Shown piece by piece: positions 60,123 to 64,000 of a stretch of 64,000 nucleotides of DNA. This DNA comes from Chimonanthus salicifolius. Taxonomy: Eukaryota; Streptophyta; Magnoliopsida; Laurales; Calycanthaceae. The translations under genes and the position numbers were made by a program. The stretch lies in NCBI GenBank assembly GCA_013350335.1, contig CM023539.1, positions 36,380,631 to 36,444,630 of the forward strand, written 5' to 3'. Positions within the stretch are counted from its first letter, which is position 1; every line of letters begins with the position of its first letter. Below the pieces are notes generated by a model. The model was given only the letters and a program-made list of their open reading frames with translations. It was not told the origin of the DNA and did no database searches.

Positions 60123-60231
60123 ATGGGGGATGCTATAGATTTAAGTGGGGATGGCGGTGTTGTCAAAACAATTGTAAGGCGAGCTAAATCTGATGCAATT
60201 GCACCCACAGAGAGCCTTCCCCTTGTTGATG
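60123..60231 (+). CDS. FKBP20-1: FKBP20-1, peptidyl-prolyl isomerase, first coding exon
   Basis: The exon starts after TTCTTCGCAG at 60103; ATG is at 60123 in the context AAACCATGG. It encodes 36 residues beginning MGDAIDLSGDGG, with KTIVRRAKSDAIAP and ending SLPLVD plus one base, before the donor GTGTGT at 60232. I recognise the N-terminus of plant FKBP20-1, a nuclear FK506-binding immunophilin that catalyses proline cis-trans isomerisation; its FKBP domain begins with the next residues. The expected next exon (V-H-Y-E-G) is not found up to position 64000, so intron 2 is at least 3.77 kb and the rest lies beyond the window. The exon itself shows no damage. Confidence 0.88.
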
Positions 60232-60784
60232 GTGTGTTTTACTTTTAACATTAATCTTTCCTTCAGTTTGTACTCAGACAAAAGCTCATAATAATGTGGC
60301 ATTGAATACTACTGTTTTTACACAAATGGTGAATGCATAATTATTGTTATTTACATTTAATTGTGACTGCTATTTTGAACCTCCTAGTTACCAAATTATA
60401 ATCAACACTTGTGCCTTTATTATAATGTGGAAGAATTTCTCTCTCTTTATTGCATGTAAACTGTTTTTAACCTAGCTTATGATGTTCTTGTTTGTTTAAG
60501 AGAATTTATGATGTAGCCTAGCTTCAAGACAAACACAAGAAGGTTCGGCCACAGGAAAAATGAATTTAACCAAAGGCTCCAATCAAAGAATTGGAGGTTA
60601 GGTCCAATGGGTTCAAATCCACAACAAATGTAAAATTTGACCTATCTAGAAAATCAAAGCTAGAGACGGTGGGAAAATCACATTGATTACCCTAAACTAA
60701 TCTCAATCTGACCTATTTTATACAAATCCCCGAAAATCGATTAGAGGATCTAAAAAAATTCACTCAATGGGAAAAATCAAAAAG

Positions 60785-60923
60785 TCCTAATTTTAGTGGT
60801 TTTCTGCTGTTGTTTTCGGATTGTGGGCATTTTGTATCGCTGTATTGTCTCTTTTTTCTTTTGTATTTGCACCTCTGGTGCCCCTTTTTCTTCTAATATA
60901 TTAACCGTTTAAAAAAAAAAAAG
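60785..60923 (+). mobile_element. Short L1 3'-end insertion
   Basis: TTTTGTATTTGCACCTCTGG, then TTCTAATATATTAACC and an A12 run resemble the 3' end of plant L1 transcripts (a run of T-rich 3' UTR closing at poly(A)). Heavily 5'-truncated. No target duplication identified. Confidence 0.5.
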
Positions 60924-61065
60924 GCAATTCTCATCGGAATAAAATTGACTAAGGCTTCAATTTCAATTTGAAATTCACACAATTAAATGTGCAATAATTA
61001 ATTTTAAGTTGCTAAAATAAATTCAACTAATCCACATATAATTAATTGGAAATTTTCAAACATAA

Positions 61066-61226
61066 CTTTTTTTATGACCAAGGTGGCCAGGCCTATAGAG
61101 CACCCAACTAATCTTCGGGGCATATGCAAGCCCCTGTACCCACACATACTGGGTAACTCTGTGTGGAGTGGCCCTTTGGGTTGGAGTGGGAATCGAACTC
61201 AGGACTCCCACTCCAACCCCGTTGGG
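61066..61226 (-). mobile_element. tRNA-derived SINE, about 161 bp
   Basis: On the minus strand a polymerase III B box-like GAGTTCGATTCCC lies near the 5' end and the element closes with CATAAAAAAAG. A perfect 11-bp target duplication, TTCAAACATAA, flanks it (61055-61065, 61227-61237). Length, B box, A-rich tail and duplication together support a SINE. Confidence 0.8.
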
Positions 61227-62191
61227 TTCAAACATAAAATTAATAGAGACAAATAAATTGCAAAAATTCAAATTAAAATAAACCACTCACCAAACTTGGA
61301 GAGAGAAGCTTCAAATATTTTTTTATTGGCTGAATTTGCATGTATCTACAAGGGACGCCCCTACCTCTATTTATACAAGAGGTTGGTGAACAAAAGAAAT
61401 TGGAAACAAATGCTTACAATCGTTGGTTTGCAAAAAATTCTCCAAAAATCCTAAGATTTTTGCCTATGATCCTAACATGTAGGATCATACATGCCCATGC
61501 CATTCCATCACACACGAATTGCTTCCTAGATCCTAATTCTTCTTTGAAACGTTCTAGACAAGCGCCAAAATAGCCATGACTCTGCTTGGTGTAGTTGTGA
61601 TGGTTCTCAATGTGCTGATGCAGCCTGGCTGCCAAATCCGACTCCTTGGTATTGGGAAACAAAGTTGGTACGAGATCTAGCAAAACAAAAATGAAACCAC
61701 CTCCACTCACTTTTTTTTACGAACGCTCATTTAGAAATAGCCACTGGGAGAGAATTGAGCCCTTGAATTAGTTACGTTCTCCACTTGCTCGGGAATACTT
61801 CCTACCCTGGAATTGTAAGAAAAAAAATAAAACAAAAAATTTATAATCATTCATGGAAGACTGCACACATTTTGTAGCATTGGAAACCTTAACCCATTGT
61901 GGAACAAAATTTTCTCCATTGATTGCCGTCCCTTCATTCCAATTTGCATTCCATTTTCGTTGGTAACTAAAAACTAGGATCTTTCATGCATCCATTGACT
62001 TCCCATTTGGAGAGGATTCTTTAGCAACTAAAGTTTTGGAGAAATTGGTGACATGGCTCATGACGTGGCATGCCAAGTTAGATTCCTGTTACTCCACTTT
62101 GTGGGCTGCAAATGGACCAATTATTTGAGTTGAATTGGGCCAAATTTTATGGATTTGGAGGTCTGACCTGATGCCCAAGCCCATGGGCCAA

Positions 62192-62910
62192 TTACTTGAT
62201 GGTTTTAGGCCCATATGGAGCCCTCAATGGACCTTGTTTTGCACCCTCAAATCCTTCGTGTGCTAGGAGTGCCATTTCCACCAAATTATCTTCCAATTGG
62301 TCCCGACTATCTTCAAAATCCATGATTAGGTTGATGTCCTCATCACTCCCTCTAGCTTGGAAGAAATTCGTCCTCGAATTTGAAGTGCCGCCGTCAAAAT
62401 CTTCTTCCTCCTTGAAGAGCTTTAGATCCGCAGCATTGAACATGTCAGCTGTTTTGATGTCGTCCGGAAGCTTGACTTTGTAAGCATTGTCATGGATCTT
62501 CTTTAACACGTCACAAGGCCCCACGATCCGTTGCTTGAGTTTGTTGTAAGCACTGGCCGAGAATCTCTCCTCCCGAAGTGCACCTATCCAAGATCACCTT
62601 CCTTGAAAGTGACTTTCCTCCTATGCCGGTTTGCATCTTCTTTATATTTCCGTATCCTCTCTTCCATTTATTTACGAACTTGCTAATGGATGTTTTTATT
62701 TGAGAAGTGATGTCTTCTCCTCAAGATTTCTTCGCCCAATACCCTATATAGGAACAAGATCAAACACATTATTGGGGTTAGTGCCATAAACGATCTCAAA
62801 AGGGCTTTTGCCGGTTGTACGGCTTCTCAAACTATTGTAGGCAAATTCTGCATGAGGCAAGAACATAGCCCACTGTCTCAATCTTTCACCTACTAGACTC
62901 CGCAACAAGT
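62192..62910 (-). pseudogene. Chromovirus-type Gypsy integrase C-terminal relic
   Basis: Translation of the minus strand from about 62910 gives the end of an integrase core (LRQWAMFLPHAEFAYN, then TGKSPFEIVYGTNP), a frame-damaged linker, then an intact 110-codon stretch with the GPY/F-like module IVGPCDVLKKIHDNAYKVKL and FNAADLKLF, ending at 62192. Acidic residues and SRTNFFQARGSDED follow. The pattern fits plant Ty3/Gypsy chromoviruses; a recognisable chromodomain is missing, as in CRM-like elements, but the lineage call is only a guess. At least five stops occur between 62550 and 62760. Confidence 0.8.
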
Positions 62911-64000
62911 TCCCAAGTGATGAAGGGTAGGATCGGTTTTAACACCTACTTATGCCTTCATACTAAAGAAAGGAGAATTCTGCAAGATCCGACTCAAGTT
63001 CGCTATGAAACTGGAGGGAACCCGAACTGCAAGAATTCCAAAAGTCTAAGTTCCTCGGACCTTCTTCGATTAGAACCACCAATTGATCACTCACTCCAAT
63101 TGTATGGGAAAACAGAGCTTCAATTAGATGTACTAAAACCCAACTTCTCATCTGAAGTATGGAATACGGTCAAACGCTCAAGGAAAAATTGACAACATAC
63201 GAAATTCTTCCAAGAGGTGAAAATTCAATGTAGACCACGACCTGTTACGCTGAATTAATTCTAAATTTTGCAAACTGAAATAATTGAATTTAGGTATGAA
63301 ATAATTTTATAAATTTCGGCTAGCAACAATAAAAAAAGCAGTTAAGAAAAATTCTACGTGTTTCGCTGGAAAAATTCCATTTTCCATTGTTTTATTTTAT
63401 TTGGCATCATGGAATCTGTTGGGAAACAAATCTTTTGAATTTCTGTTGTGACTTTGACTTTTGGAGCTTGTGTATGAGTATTCTACACTGCTCTTCTATT
63501 ATTTCCTCAGAGGCAAATCCACATCAAACAGGTCAGATTGCTTCATTGTTCCTTTTTGCATTGATCACTGGGTTCATTGGACAGCCTTGTCTCTATCCTT
63601 AGATGTACTGTATTTTTGCGAATTTGACTTGCAATTCCACTCCCTATTTTTGCATTGATCTAGGATTGGTTAGCTTGTGGGGTCTAGCAGGATTAGTTTT
63701 CAGATCTGGCTTTTTGGGAAAAGAAACCTAGTTTTTAGACAAGTTTTGCTAGATCTGTAATTCTAGCCATTGGATCTCCTTGACGTCTTCGCTGCATAGT
63801 CACCCGACCCCTAGAGTCTTTTTTACCCGTTGACCTAGGATTTTAGTCAAAGTTGGGGCCTATTTTGCCAGTTTTCAAATCTGCAATAGCATACGTTCAA
63901 AAACCCATTTTCCGCATCAAACCTTTCAATCTGGCATTTCAGCCACCTGTTGGCCTTGGGACTTCAACTTCCACAGGCGCCCTATCCCTATTTTCCATCC
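62911..64000. other. Unclassified repeat-like DNA at the right edge
   Basis: The Gypsy polyprotein similarity stops near 62910. What follows has open frames on both strands (for example 62917-63192) but no domain I can name, and the last 350 bp look like LTR or leader DNA. No FKBP20-1 exon is seen. Confidence 0.4.

Larger units (their letters stand above)
60530..62165 (-). mobile_element. Gypsy 3' LTR region on the minus strand
   Basis: Non-coding DNA downstream (minus strand) of the integrase relic. A TATA-like TTGTATAAATAGAGG occurs in minus orientation near 61366-61380, followed by a leader-like sequence, as expected in an LTR promoter. Neither LTR end could be fixed. It is interrupted by the SINE (61066-61226) and the L1 tail (60785-60923). 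Confidence 0.5.
60232..64000 (+). other. FKBP20-1 intron 2, continuing past the window
   Basis: After the donor at 60232 I find only repeat-derived DNA. It contains an L1 tail, a SINE and a minus-strand Gypsy relic, listed separately. No further FKBP exon is visible before the window ends. Confidence 0.55.

Overview
The window is nuclear DNA of a flowering plant: spliced genes with plant-type proteins, a leader intron and telo-box in a ribosomal protein gene, and very dense plant transposons (Copia, Gypsy, SIRE-type, TRIM, hAT, PIF/Harbinger, L1, RTE, SINE). The species cannot be named from the sequence. Only two host genes are supported. One is a complete gene for cytosolic ribosomal protein eS7 (minus strand, about 34.2-40.83 kb, five coding exons plus a 5' UTR exon, 191 codons). 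The other is the 5' part of FKBP20-1, a peptidyl-prolyl isomerase gene (plus strand, leader exon near 52.0-52.19 kb, first coding exon 60123-60231, continuing past the right edge). Nearly everything else is mobile DNA in nests. LAYOUT. 0-15 kb: a Gypsy-like element whose LTR, primer site and gag region occur twice in opposite orientation (arms 441-3750/12819-13098 and 13140-14770). A decayed Copia element (3751-12818, target duplication CCTAT) sits in the left arm and itself holds a long Gypsy-type LTR fragment (9222 to about 12600). 15-20.8 kb: AT-rich relics, a TRIM-like element holding a 157-bp hAT derivative, and an intact TRIM (18533-18840). 20847-24218: an internally deleted SIRE/Maximus-type Copia element with target duplication ATATT. 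24433-30294: a nearly complete hAT transposon (8-bp duplication ACTAGTAG) whose transposase frame is broken by one stop codon and which also carries an antisense rhodanese-gene exon. 30.6-33.6 kb: part of a minus-strand Gypsy LTR holding a head-to-tail TRIM array, itself entered by a second TRIM. 33.6-41.6 kb: eS7 and its introns, with one PIF/Harbinger element inside and three copies of one hAT MITE family around it. 41719-48281: a solo LTR split by a second solo LTR of the same family in reverse, both with target duplications. 48.3-52 kb: relic DNA with a roughly 52-bp tandem repeat. 52-64 kb: FKBP20-1, whose 7.9-kb first intron holds an RTE LINE relic and a 5'-truncated L1 with a nested solo LTR; its second intron holds a minus-strand chromovirus-type relic with a SINE and an L1 tail. 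HOW IT FITS. The two genes have unrelated housekeeping roles (translation; protein folding) and no operon-like link. The transposon junctions allow a relative order of insertions to be read. I found no CRISPR, no rRNA or tRNA gene, and nothing that I can call a new biological system; the most unusual structures are the solo-LTR-in-solo-LTR nest, the palindromic Gypsy-like arms, the exon-bearing hAT element and the palindrome clusters in two unrelated LTR families.
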